Shown here: positions 1-6,894 of the stretch, piece after piece
How positions within the stretch are numbered: position 1 is the first letter of the stretch
Layout of the letters: every line of letters begins with the position of its first letter
From: an uncultured Burkholderiales bacterium
GTDB taxonomy: Bacteria > Pseudomonadota > Gammaproteobacteria > Burkholderiales > Thiobacillaceae
Length of the DNA stretch: 16,350 nt
Assembly (NCBI GenBank): GCA_937925755.1
Contig: CALAMX010000154.1
Coordinates: 1 to 16,350 of the forward strand
Reading direction: 5' to 3'
Program-made: the position numbers and the translations under genes
Notes under the pieces: generated by a model
What the model saw: the letters and a program-made list of their open reading frames with translations, nothing else
Database searches by the model: none
Told to the model about the DNA's origin: nothing

Positions 1-101
1 TCGTCCTTGCGGGTGTGCGCCACCTTGAGGTAGCGCGGCATGACCTCCTCGCGGCCGACTGCGCGCACGGCCTCGATCACCTGGGCAAGCAGCGGCGACA
101 T
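1..101 (-). CDS. Inositol monophosphatase / CysQ-like phosphatase, N-terminal fragment
   Basis: Only the first 33 codons are inside the window; the gene runs off the left edge. The visible peptide begins MSPLLAQVIEAVRAVGREEV and continues with MPRYLKVAHTRKD. This resembles the N-terminal helix and the 'R-K-D-G-S-x-V-T-x-A-D' lead-in of the inositol monophosphatase superfamily (SuhB, CysQ), Mg-dependent phosphatases acting on inositol phosphates or 3'-phosphoadenosine nucleotides. The metal-binding motifs lie outside the window, so the substrate cannot be assigned. The start lies 14 bp after the stop of the thioredoxin-fold gene on the same strand, so the two are probably co-transcribed. No clear Shine-Dalgarno sequence precedes the ATG. 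Family assignment is inference from a short N-terminus. Confidence 0.6.
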   Translation of the reverse strand, partial: MSPLLAQVIEAVRAVGREEVMPRYLKVAHTRKD

Positions 102-114
102 TCAGCGGCGAGAA

Positions 115-672
115 TCAGGCCTGCCGCCACTTGATGGAGCAGCCCATGCTGGGGATCTGCTCGCGCGGCCCTTCGCCGGTTTGAGCAATCTGCACCATCG
201 CCTCGAACAGTTCACGCCGCGCATCCGGCGGTGCGCTCTCCTTGGTCGAGGCGTCGAGCCGCCCGCGGTATTGCAACTGCAGCCGGGCGTTGTAGCCGAA
301 AAAGTCGGGTGTGCACACCGCGCCATAGGCGCGCGCCACCTCTTGCGTCTCGTCCCAGAGATAAGGCATGGGCAACCGCCACTCGCGGGCGATCCTCTGC
401 ATGTTCTCGAAGCTGTCCTCGGGGTAGTCGGTGGGGTCGTTGGCCATGATGGCCACCGCGCCGATGCCATAGGGCTTGAGGTCGTTGACGTCGCGCACGA
501 TGCGGTCCTTCACCGCCTTGACATAGGGGCAGTGATTGCAGATGAACATCACCAGCAGCCCGTTCGGCCCTCGTACATCGGCCAAGGTATAGCGCCGGCC
601 GTCCACGCCGAGCAGGTCGAAATCCACGGCCGGGCGGCCAAAGTCACACACCGGGGTTTGCATGCGCACCAT
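115..672 (-). CDS. Thioredoxin-fold redoxin family protein (peroxiredoxin-like)
   Basis: The 185-residue protein has a thioredoxin/AhpC-TSA fold. The N-terminal strand-turn (A-V-D-F-D-L-L-G-V-D-G-R-R-Y-T-L) is typical of redoxins, and the next strand leads to F-I-C-N-H-C-P-Y-V-K, a CxxC pair at Cys45 and Cys48 followed by Pro49. V-C-T-P-D-F-F supplies the expected cis-proline region. The C-terminus S-M-G-C-S-I-K-W-R is typical of the cytoplasmic peroxiredoxin-like group often annotated simply as 'thioredoxin family protein'. There is no signal peptide, so a cytoplasmic thiol-disulfide or peroxide-related role is likely; the exact substrate is unknown. I chose the ATG at 672 because GGAGG lies 6 bp upstream of it on the minus strand and the family N-terminus starts there. 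The upstream extension is not credible, as it runs into rsmE. Confidence 0.88.
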   Translation of the reverse strand: MVRMQTPVCDFGRPAVDFDLLGVDGRRYTLADVRGPNGLLVMFICNHCPYVKAVKDRIVRDVNDLKPYGIGAVAIMANDPTDYPEDSFENMQRIAREWRLPMPYLWDETQEVARAYGAVCTPDFFGYNARLQLQYRGRLDASTKESAPPDARRELFEAMVQIAQTGEGPREQIPSMGCSIKWRQA

Positions 673-735
673 GGCTTGCCTCCAAACGTTCGATGACTGG
701 ATGATACCAATACTTAGCCGGTTTCTTTCGCACCC
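673..735. promoter_or_regulatory. Divergent intergenic region between the redoxin gene and rsmE
   Basis: This 63-bp gap must hold the start signals of both divergent genes. On the minus strand a TATCAT hexamer (plus positions 701-706) could be a -10 box for the redoxin gene, but I see no good -35 at the correct spacing. No confident plus-strand promoter for rsmE is visible. The assignment rests on position and the AT-richer composition. Confidence 0.3.
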
Positions 736-1467
736 ATGCCTGTTGCCCGTTTCTATTGCCCCGTCCCGCTCGCGCCCGGCCAGACGGCGCAGCTCACCGC
801 GGCGGTCAGCCGCCATGCCCTGGCGGCACTGCGGCTGCGCGTGGGCGACAGCCTCGTGCTGTTCAACGGCGACGGGATGGAGTGTGAGGCGAAGCTCGTC
901 CAGGCCGGGCGCCAGGCCCAGGCGCGCGTACTCACTTGCCGAGCGGTCAGCCGCGAGTCGCCGCTCATGGTGACGCTGGCGCAGGGCATCTCCAGCGGCG
1001 AGCGCATGGACTACACCCTGCAGAAGGTGGTGGAGCTTGGGGTCGCCCGCATCCTGCCCCTGATCATGCGCCGCACCGTCGTTCGCCTCGACGCGGACAA
1101 GCGCATGCGGCGTCTAGCGCACTGGCAGGGGGTGGTGATGTCGGCCTGCGAACAGTGCGGCCGTGTGCGGCTACCGCCGGTGGAAGACATCCGCGATTTC
1201 AACGACTGGCTCGCCACTGCCGAGGCCGACAGTGGCTTGCGTCTGCTGCTCGACCCGGAAGCCACCGTTCGGTTGCGCGAGTTGCCGCCGCCCGTGGGTC
1301 GGCTTCTGCTGCTGGCTGGCCCCGAGGGCGGATTGGACCCAGCCGAGCGCCAGGCGGCGCTTGCGCGCGGCTTCCAACCCATCAGCCTCGGTCCGCGCAT
1401 CCTGCGCACCGAGACCGCCGCGGTGGCAGCCCTGGCGGCCATCCAGGCGCTCTGGGGCGATGGTTAA
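736..1467 (+). CDS. rsmE: 16S rRNA (uracil-1498-N3)-methyltransferase RsmE
   Basis: The 243-residue protein matches RsmE in length and motifs. RsmE is the SPOUT-class, S-adenosylmethionine-dependent enzyme that methylates N3 of U1498 in 16S rRNA of the small ribosomal subunit. Residues 1 to about 70 (starting M-P-V-A-R-F-Y-C) form the PUA-like RNA-binding domain. The rest is the trefoil-knot methyltransferase domain, with the family signatures L-L-A-G-P-E-G-G-L (GPEGG at 195-199) and L-G-P-R-I-L-R-T-E-T-A (218-228), which build the SAM-binding knot. The motif Q-K-x-x-E-L-G-V is also present. The first ATG gives the expected N-terminus, although it lacks an evident Shine-Dalgarno sequence. argA follows on the same strand 93 bp later, separated by a heptamer-repeat tract. 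Confidence 0.96.
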   Translation: MPVARFYCPVPLAPGQTAQLTAAVSRHALAALRLRVGDSLVLFNGDGMECEAKLVQAGRQAQARVLTCRAVSRESPLMVTLAQGISSGERMDYTLQKVVELGVARILPLIMRRTVVRLDADKRMRRLAHWQGVVMSACEQCGRVRLPPVEDIRDFNDWLATAEADSGLRLLLDPEATVRLRELPPPVGRLLLLAGPEGGLDPAERQAALARGFQPISLGPRILRTETAAVAALAAIQALWGDG

Positions 1468-1497
1468 GGTTACAGGTTGCTGGTTACATCGTTACAG
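1463..1497 (+). repeat. Degenerate heptamer repeat tract (GTTACAG-type)
   Basis: Five successive units in near 7-bp phase: GTTAAG (1463-1468), GTTACAG (1469-1475), GTTGCTG (1476-1482), GTTACATC (1483-1490) and GTTACAG (1491-1497). The first unit overlaps the stop codon of rsmE. Units of the same type recur at 9136-9156 between glgX and malQ. The function is unknown; it could be a decayed microsatellite. Confidence 0.6.
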
Positions 1498-1560
1498 TGA
1501 AATCAGTGGTGGGCGCCATCGCCTTTGCGCTCGTCCTTGTTCCGCAAGCGAAAAACGACC

Positions 1561-2865
1561 ATGACCGACCCCAGCTTCGTTGACTGGTTCCGCGCCGCCA
1601 CCCCATACATCCACGCCTTTCGCGGCAAGACCTTCGTCATCGCCTTCGGCGGTGACGCCATGCTGCGCGAGGATTTCGTGGACTTGATCCACGATGTGAA
1701 CCTGCTCTACGCCCTGGGCGTGCAGCTGGTGCTGGTGCATGGCATCAGGCCGCAGGTGGAGGCACGGCTCAAGGCGCGCGGTCTGTCCATCCGCTATGTG
1801 CGTGAACTGCGCGTGACCGATGCGCAGGCGCTCGAATGCGTCAAGGAGGCCGTGGGCACGGCGCGCATCGAGATCGAGACGCTGCTGTCGCTGGGGCTGC
1901 CCAATACACCCATGGCGGGTGCGGAGATCCGTGTGGGTGGCGGCAATTTCGTCATCGCCCGACCGGCAGGGGTGGTCGATGGAGTGGACCTGATGTTCAC
2001 CGGCGAGGTGCGCAAAGTGGCTGCGGAGGCCATCCGTGCGCGGCTTACCGCCGGCGAGATCGTCCTGCTCTCGCCGCTGGGCTACTCACCCACCGGTGAG
2101 GTCTTCAACCTGACCTTGGAGGACGTCGCCGCCGAGACGGCCATGGCCCTGGGAGCGGAGAAACTCGTCTTCATCCTCGATGTGGGGGACGCCGTCGATG
2201 CACGCGGCCAGCGCTTGAGCCGGCTCACCGTGCGGCAGGCGCAGCGACTGGTGCGTGAGCTGCCCGAGGGCGACTTCAAGCTCTACCTACCGCACGCCAT
2301 ACGCGCCTGCCGCCATGGGGTGGGGCGCGTGCATCTCATCAGCGCCGATGTGGACGGAGCGCTGCTGGCGGAACTCTTCACGCACGAGGGGGTAGGCTGC
2401 ATGCTGACGCGCGAGACGGTGGAGAACTTGCGGCCGGCCACCATCGCCGACGTGGGCGGCATCCTTGCGCTCATCGAGCCGCTGGAGGCGGCCGGCATCC
2501 TGGTGCACCGCCCGCGTGAGCTGCTCGAGCGCGAGATCGAGCGCTTCTTCGTCGCCGAGCTCGATGGGCGCATCATCGGCTGTGTGGCCCTCTACCCCTT
2601 CCCCGAGGCCAAGGCAGGGGAGATGGCCTGCCTGGCCGTGGCGCCCGAGTTCCAGGGCAGTGGCCGCGGCGAGGCCCTGCTCGCAGCGGTGGAGGAGGCC
2701 GCGCGCGAACAGGGGCTCACGCGGCTGTTCGTACTGACCACACGCACAGCGCATTGGTTTCTCGAACGCGGTTTCCAGCCGGCCAGTCCCGAGGATCTGC
2801 CGGCCCCACGCAAGGCCTTGTACAACTGGCAGCGGCGCTCCAAGGTCTTCGTCAAGTCCTTGTAA
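1561..2865 (+). CDS. argA: Amino-acid N-acetyltransferase (N-acetylglutamate synthase) ArgA
   Basis: The 434-residue protein catalyses acetyl-CoA + L-glutamate to N-acetylglutamate, the first step of arginine synthesis, in the cytoplasm. It has the bifunctional-fold layout of classical ArgA. Residues about 20-275 form the amino-acid-kinase-like domain (R-G-K-T-F-V-I-A-F-G-G near the start, then V-T-D-A-Q-A-L-E), which in the family binds the feedback inhibitor arginine. Residues about 290-434 form the GNAT acetyltransferase domain, with the acetyl-CoA loop Q-G-S-G-R-G (365-370) and the ArgA-typical endings F-V-L-T-T-R-T-A-H-W-F-L-E-R-G-F and Y-N-W-Q-R-R-S-K-V. The length matches ArgA of Escherichia coli. 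The ATG at 1561 gives the family N-terminus; an in-frame TTG at 1525 would add 12 basic residues and is less likely. No strong Shine-Dalgarno sequence is seen. The gene probably shares a transcript with rsmE. Confidence 0.97.
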   Translation: MTDPSFVDWFRAATPYIHAFRGKTFVIAFGGDAMLREDFVDLIHDVNLLYALGVQLVLVHGIRPQVEARLKARGLSIRYVRELRVTDAQALECVKEAVGTARIEIETLLSLGLPNTPMAGAEIRVGGGNFVIARPAGVVDGVDLMFTGEVRKVAAEAIRARLTAGEIVLLSPLGYSPTGEVFNLTLEDVAAETAMALGAEKLVFILDVGDAVDARGQRLSRLTVRQAQRLVRELPEGDFKLYLPHAIRACRHGVGRVHLISADVDGALLAELFTHEGVGCMLTRETVENLRPATIADVGGILALIEPLEAAGILVHRPRELLEREIERFFVAELDGRIIGCVALYPFPEAKAGEMACLAVAPEFQGSGRGEALLAAVEEAAREQGLTRLFVLTTRTAHWFLERGFQPASPEDLPAPRKALYNWQRRSKVFVKSL

Positions 2866-2899
2866 CGTACTATTCAAGCGCGTGTCGAGCAGGCCGATA

Positions 2900-3778
2900 A
2901 TGCCTGCGGTGGAAATGCGTGGACCGTTTTCGTTGCTGACGCGCCGAGGTTTTCTATCCCTCTTTGGCTTTCTGGCCCTCGCCCGGTTCGGCTGGGCAGC
3001 GAATGCCGCCGAGAACCCCCTGCGGATCGGGCTGGTGCCGGTCTTTTCTCCCCGCACTCTGGTGGGGCTGTACCAGCCCCTCGCCGATTACCTTCGGCGT
3101 AGCCTGGGTCGTCCCGTGGAGCTTCTGACCGCCACCGACTTTCGCGCCTTCCATCGCCAACTTTCGGCAGGGCTTTATGATCTCGCGCTCGTGCCGCCGC
3201 ACCTGGCACGACTGATGGAGCTCGACGGCGGCTGGCTGCCGCTCGCCATTTACACCGCGCCCAATCGGGCCTACGTCATCATGAGCCAGAGCCGACCCTT
3301 GCGCTCGATCGATGACTTGCGCGGGCAGCGCTTTGCCATTTTCGATCCCTTGGCCCTCAATGTCATGCTCACGCTGGCTTGGCTACGGGCCCAAGGCCTC
3401 GAGCCCGAGCGGGACTTCGCGCTCGTGCAGGCCCCGGGGCATGCGAGCGTGGCGCACGCCGTGGCCAACGGCGACGCCCTCCTCGGCGTGGTTGGCAAGA
3501 CCGGCTGGGGCGCCTTGCCCCCGGAGCTGCGCGAGCGGCTGGCCATCTTCGCCGAGATGCCGATCATCCCCTCGCTGGTCTGGCTCCTACACCCACGGCT
3601 TGCCAGCGAGCGACAGCGTCTGCAGCAGCGGTTGCTCGCCTTCCCGGATACACCGGAAGGGCAGGTTTTCTTCCGCGCCACGGCGTACGGTGGCCTGCGC
3701 CTGCTCCGGCCGCATGAACTGAAATCGATGGAGCCCTATCTTGACGAGCTGCGCCGACAGCTCCAGGGGTCGCCTTGA
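2900..3778 (+). CDS. PhnD/SsuA-type periplasmic substrate-binding protein
   Basis: The 292-residue protein belongs to the phosphate/phosphonate (PhnD-like) periplasmic binding protein family. The mature part begins P-L-R-I-G-L-V-P-V-F-S-P, the family's first strand, and has Y-Q-P-L-A-D-Y-L-R-R-S-L-G-R-P-V-E-L, a 'Y-D-L-A-L-V-P-P-H' ligand-loop segment, and D-D-L-R-G-Q-R-F-A-I-F-D-P before the second lobe. The N-terminus has a Tat-like signal, T-R-R-G-F-L-S followed by a hydrophobic stretch and an A-x-A type cleavage region near residues 34-37. The ATG at 2900 has a GAGCAGG Shine-Dalgarno-like sequence 6 bp upstream; GTG 2882 and ATG 2915 are alternatives. No ABC permease or ATPase gene is adjacent. 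Instead, its TGA overlaps the TTG start of a GGDEF-EAL gene, so I infer a ligand-sensing role rather than transport. The ligand is unknown. Confidence 0.85.
   Translation: MPAVEMRGPFSLLTRRGFLSLFGFLALARFGWAANAAENPLRIGLVPVFSPRTLVGLYQPLADYLRRSLGRPVELLTATDFRAFHRQLSAGLYDLALVPPHLARLMELDGGWLPLAIYTAPNRAYVIMSQSRPLRSIDDLRGQRFAIFDPLALNVMLTLAWLRAQGLEPERDFALVQAPGHASVAHAVANGDALLGVVGKTGWGALPPELRERLAIFAEMPIIPSLVWLLHPRLASERQRLQQRLLAFPDTPEGQVFFRATAYGGLRLLRPHELKSMEPYLDELRRQLQGSP
3765..3769 (+). promoter_or_regulatory. Shine-Dalgarno site for the TTG start of the GGDEF-EAL gene
   Basis: AGGGG lies 5 bp before the TTG at 3775, inside the last codons of the binding-protein gene. It supports the unusual TTG start and implies translational coupling, because the stop TGA (3776-3778) overlaps the TTG. 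Confidence 0.6.
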
Positions 3779-6258
3779 CGTCACGCAAAGTCTTTTCATT
3801 GCGCGCCAAGCTGCTGCTGGCGGCGATCCTGGTCGAGGTGAGCATGCTTGGCCTGCTGCTGGCCAATCATCTGCGGCTGAGCCGCGAGGCTTTGATCGAT
3901 CAAGCCCAACAGCGGGTGGCGGCGCTCAATGTGCTGTTCAACGCCGCCCTGGCCGCCCCCCTGGTGCAGCGAGACTACGCCACCTTGCACGAGATCTTGC
4001 AGGAAGCGTGCAAGGAAGCGGGCGTGACCCATGCCACATTGACCGACAAGCAGGGGGTGGTCATCGCGCGCGCGGGCGGGTTCGTTGACGCTACGCCGCA
4101 GGGTCCACCACCAGTGAGCCGTCTGACCCCCGAGGGGTTGAGGCAATCGGTCATCCATCTGCAAGTCCCCATCACCCTGGCCAACCAGGAATATGGTCGC
4201 CTGCATTATGGTTTGTCCACCGCCTTCCTCACCGAGGCACAGCAACATCTGCTCCGCCAAGGGCTACTCATCGCCGGCACGGCGGTGGCCCTGTCGGTGG
4301 CCCTGCTCACGGTCATGGGGTGGTGGCTGACACGTCACCTGCAGGCGCTGACCCTGGCCAGTCGCGCTGTCGGCGAGGGCCAATACACGGCCCATGTCGC
4401 AGTCCATTCCAACGACGAGGTGGGCGAGCTGGCCCAAGCCTTCAACCGCATGCTGGATGCCGTCGCGGCGCGGATCGAAGACCTCGCCGCCACCGAAGAG
4501 AACTTACGCCAGGCATTGTCCAGCCTGTCGCGCTCCGAGGCGGAGCAACGCCGGCTCGCCCAAGAGGCGGGCGAGGAGCGGGCTCGATTACACGCCCTGC
4601 TCTCCGCCATGAACCTGGGCATCCTTTTCGTCAATCCCGAGGGCCGGGTCGTCTACCACAACCCCGCCTTCCGCCGTATCTGGATGGTGCCGGAGACATA
4701 CCAACTGGTCGGCCAGCCAGTCAACGAGGTGCTCGCCCAGTCGACCAGCACCCTGGCGCGGCCGGACCACTTCTCACGCCACATGCTGGCGGTGTTGGAG
4801 ACACGCGAGCTCTCCCACAGCTTGGAGATCCCTCTGGCGGATGGGCGCGTGATCACCCAGCTCGATTATCCGGTGCGCGACAGCGAGGGGCGCAGCATCG
4901 GTCAGCTATGGATCTACGAAGACGTGACCCACGAGCGCCAGACCGCTCAGCAGATCGCCTACTTGGCCGAGCATGACTCATTGACGGGGCTCTACAACCG
5001 CCACCGCTTCCAACAGGAGCTCGAGCGCATGCTCGCCGAGTGCGAGCGCAGCGCCACCCAGGGCGCACTGCTGTTCTTCGACCTGGACGAGTTCAAGGTG
5101 ATCAACGACACCTTCGGCCACCGCGCCGGCGACGCCCTGTTGATCCGTGTGGCCGGCGAGGTCAACGCCCTGGTGCGGCGCAATGAGACGCTGGCCCGTC
5201 TGGGTGGCGACGAGTTCGCCTTGCTGGTGCCCAACGCCCGCGAGCAGGACGTCATGCAACTGGCCGAGCGCATCGTGCGTGCGGTGGGCGCCATCCCTTT
5301 CCGTTTCGAGGGCCAGAACCTGCGGCTGACCAGCAGCCTGGGCATCGCCCTCTATCCCACGCACGGCACCGACGCTGACACCCTGATCGCGCATGCCGAC
5401 GCGGCGATGTACCAGGCCAAACAGGCCGGCAAGAACACCTGGCGCATCTACAGCCCGGAGCAGGACGCCACCCTGGCCATGGTGCACCACCTCACCTGGA
5501 ACGACCGCATCGACCACGCCCTGGCCAATGGCCTGCTGCGCCTGCACTTCCAGGGCGTCTATCGAACGGCCGACGGCAGCCTGTCGCATCTGGAAGTCCT
5601 CGTGCGCATGCTGGATGAGGAAAACCCCGAGCGGCTCATCTTGCCCGGCCGCTTCATTCCGGTGGCGGAGAAGAGCCGGCGCATCCTGGCGATCGATCGC
5701 TGGGTCCTGGCCGAGGCCATCCGTCTGCTGGGCGAGCACCCCGAGATGCCGCCGCTGGCCGTCAATATCTCCGGGCGCTCCTTCGACGACCCCAGCCTGC
5801 CCCAGTACATCGCCGACTTGCTGCGTTCGCACGGCGTGGCGGCACGTCGCTTGATGGTGGAGCTGACCGAAACGAGCGCGGTGACCGACCTCGCCGATGC
5901 CCAGCGTTTCATCGAGGCCCTGCACACGACCGGCTGTCAGATCTGCCTGGACGATTTCGGCAGCGGTTTTTCCTCCTTCGCCTATCTCAAACACCTGCCG
6001 GTGGACACGGTGAAGATCGACGGCATGTTCATCCGCAACCTACCGGAAGACCGGGACAATCAGGTCTTTGTCAAGGCCATCGCCGATGTCGCGCGCGGCA
6101 TGGGCCGTATCACCGTCGCCGAGTTCGTGGAGAACGAGCGCTGTCTCGAGCTGCTGCGCGGTTATGGTGTCGATCTGGTGCAGGGCTACCATCTCGACAC
6201 CCCGCGCGCCGACCACCCCGGGCTGGGCAACGCGGCGGCAAGCCATACGGCCACATGA
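3775..6258 (+). CDS. Membrane-bound HAMP-PAS-GGDEF-EAL c-di-GMP turnover protein
   Basis: This 827-residue inner-membrane protein can in principle make and break cyclic di-GMP. Domains in order: TM helix about 8-30; periplasmic segment about 33-160; TM helix about 163-184; HAMP about 180-235; coiled coil about 235-270; PAS about 272-385; GGDEF about 398-555; EAL about 575-815. The GGDEF active site is intact (R-L-G-G-D-E-F, 477-481), with D-L-D-E-F-K-x-I-N-D before it. The inhibitory I-site is R-R-N-E (468-471) instead of RxxD. The EAL motif is E-V-L (607-609), but the metal and catalytic residues look present: N664, E696, D726-D727, K747, E783 and Q803. The start is TTG; no other start lies before the first TM helix. 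Overlap with the upstream binding-protein gene suggests that protein feeds a periplasmic signal to this enzyme. Whether synthesis or hydrolysis dominates cannot be told from sequence. Confidence 0.93.
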   Translation: MTSRKVFSLRAKLLLAAILVEVSMLGLLLANHLRLSREALIDQAQQRVAALNVLFNAALAAPLVQRDYATLHEILQEACKEAGVTHATLTDKQGVVIARAGGFVDATPQGPPPVSRLTPEGLRQSVIHLQVPITLANQEYGRLHYGLSTAFLTEAQQHLLRQGLLIAGTAVALSVALLTVMGWWLTRHLQALTLASRAVGEGQYTAHVAVHSNDEVGELAQAFNRMLDAVAARIEDLAATEENLRQALSSLSRSEAEQRRLAQEAGEERARLHALLSAMNLGILFVNPEGRVVYHNPAFRRIWMVPETYQLVGQPVNEVLAQSTSTLARPDHFSRHMLAVLETRELSHSLEIPLADGRVITQLDYPVRDSEGRSIGQLWIYEDVTHERQTAQQIAYLAEHDSLTGLYNRHRFQQELERMLAECERSATQGALLFFDLDEFKVINDTFGHRAGDALLIRVAGEVNALVRRNETLARLGGDEFALLVPNAREQDVMQLAERIVRAVGAIPFRFEGQNLRLTSSLGIALYPTHGTDADTLIAHADAAMYQAKQAGKNTWRIYSPEQDATLAMVHHLTWNDRIDHALANGLLRLHFQGVYRTADGSLSHLEVLVRMLDEENPERLILPGRFIPVAEKSRRILAIDRWVLAEAIRLLGEHPEMPPLAVNISGRSFDDPSLPQYIADLLRSHGVAARRLMVELTETSAVTDLADAQRFIEALHTTGCQICLDDFGSGFSSFAYLKHLPVDTVKIDGMFIRNLPEDRDNQVFVKAIADVARGMGRITVAEFVENERCLELLRGYGVDLVQGYHLDTPRADHPGLGNAAASHTAT

Positions 6259-6261
6259 AAA

Positions 6262-6280
6262 ACCGGGCGCTTGGCCCGGT
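6262..6280 (-). terminator. Intrinsic terminator of hsp20
   Basis: The perfect 7-bp stem ACCGGGC/GCCCGGT with a 5-nt loop lies 30 bp beyond the hsp20 stop. On the minus strand it is followed by a run of T (complement of the A run at 6257-6261), the layout of a rho-independent terminator. On the plus strand there is no T run after the hairpin, so it does not act as a canonical terminator for the GGDEF-EAL gene. Confidence 0.75.
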
Positions 6281-6309
6281 CTCACGAAGCGTGCACGACC
6301 TTTTATCGC

Positions 6310-6825
6310 TTATTCGATGGTCACGCGCTGGCGTTTGGCCTCTTCCTTCTTGGGCAGCGTCACCTCCAGCAGGCCATCCTTGAACGTGGCCTTGGCGCGG
6401 GACGCATCGACCGCGGCGGGCAGCATCAGGGTGCGGGAAAAACTGCCGCGCGAGATCTCGCTGCGGAAGTAATCGCCCTTTTCCTCTTTCTCCTCATGCC
6501 GGCTCTCACCCTTGATGGTGATGGTGTCGCCCGTCACCGTCACATCCAGGTCCTTCTTGTCGATGCCCGGCAGCTCTGCCTTGACCACCACCTCCTCGGC
6601 CCGGTCGACGATGTCCACCTTGGGCATCCTGAACTCGAAGCGACGGGACAACTCGGGGAAAACAGGCCATTCCCAGCGCCTGAGCCAGCCGCGCGGGAAG
6701 AACTCGTCCATGAGCCTTTCCATCTCGTCGAACGGGCTCACCCAGCGTGCGGGTGTCGCCTTTTGCACTTGTCCAGCCTCGGCTGGACGCACAGCCACTT
6801 CTTCCTTGCGGGTTTCTTCGCTCAT
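6310..6825 (-). CDS. Small heat shock protein, Hsp20/alpha-crystallin family
   Basis: The 171-residue chaperone belongs to the Hsp20 family, ATP-independent oligomeric holdases that bind unfolding proteins in the cytoplasm. The N-terminal arm is charged, then W-V-S-P-F-D-E-M-E-R-L-M-D-E-F-F leads to the alpha-crystallin domain at about 66-160. This ends with the signature F-K-D-G-L-L-E-V-T-L-P-K (148-159) and a short tail, R-V-T-I-E, carrying a V-x-I form of the IxI oligomerisation motif. The ATG at 6825 is preceded by AAGGAGG with ideal spacing. An in-frame upstream start at 6870 falls inside the promoter and is rejected. The gene has a sigma-32-like promoter and its own terminator, so it forms a single-gene heat-shock unit downstream of malQ. 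Confidence 0.95.
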   Translation of the reverse strand: MSEETRKEEVAVRPAEAGQVQKATPARWVSPFDEMERLMDEFFPRGWLRRWEWPVFPELSRRFEFRMPKVDIVDRAEEVVVKAELPGIDKKDLDVTVTGDTITIKGESRHEEKEEKGDYFRSEISRGSFSRTLMLPAAVDASRAKATFKDGLLEVTLPKKEEAKRQRVTIE

Positions 6826-6859
6826 ATTCGCCTCCTTGGTCGATGTTACTTCTCTTTCT

Positions 6860-6887
6860 ATATAGGGCAAAAGCCTCGGAATTCAAT
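6860..6887 (-). promoter_or_regulatory. Sigma-32-like heat-shock promoter of hsp20
   Basis: On the minus strand ATTGAA (plus 6882-6887) matches the sigma-32 -35 core CTTGAA at 5 of 6 positions. After a 14-bp spacer, CCCTATAT (plus 6860-6867) matches the -10 consensus CCCCATNT with one mismatch. It sits about 35 bp upstream of the hsp20 start. The TATATA in the same place could also serve sigma-70. AT-rich sequence just upstream, in the malQ 3' end, could act like an UP element. Confidence 0.6.
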
Positions 6888-6894
6888 CCCACAA

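Noticed and set aside
4978..5994. 338-codon minus-strand frame within the GGDEF-EAL gene
   Set aside because: It mirrors the GGDEF and EAL domains in antisense and has no start signals.
6262..6280. Hairpin as a plus-strand terminator of the GGDEF-EAL gene
   Set aside because: No T run follows on the plus strand; the T run lies on the minus-strand side, so it fits hsp20 instead.
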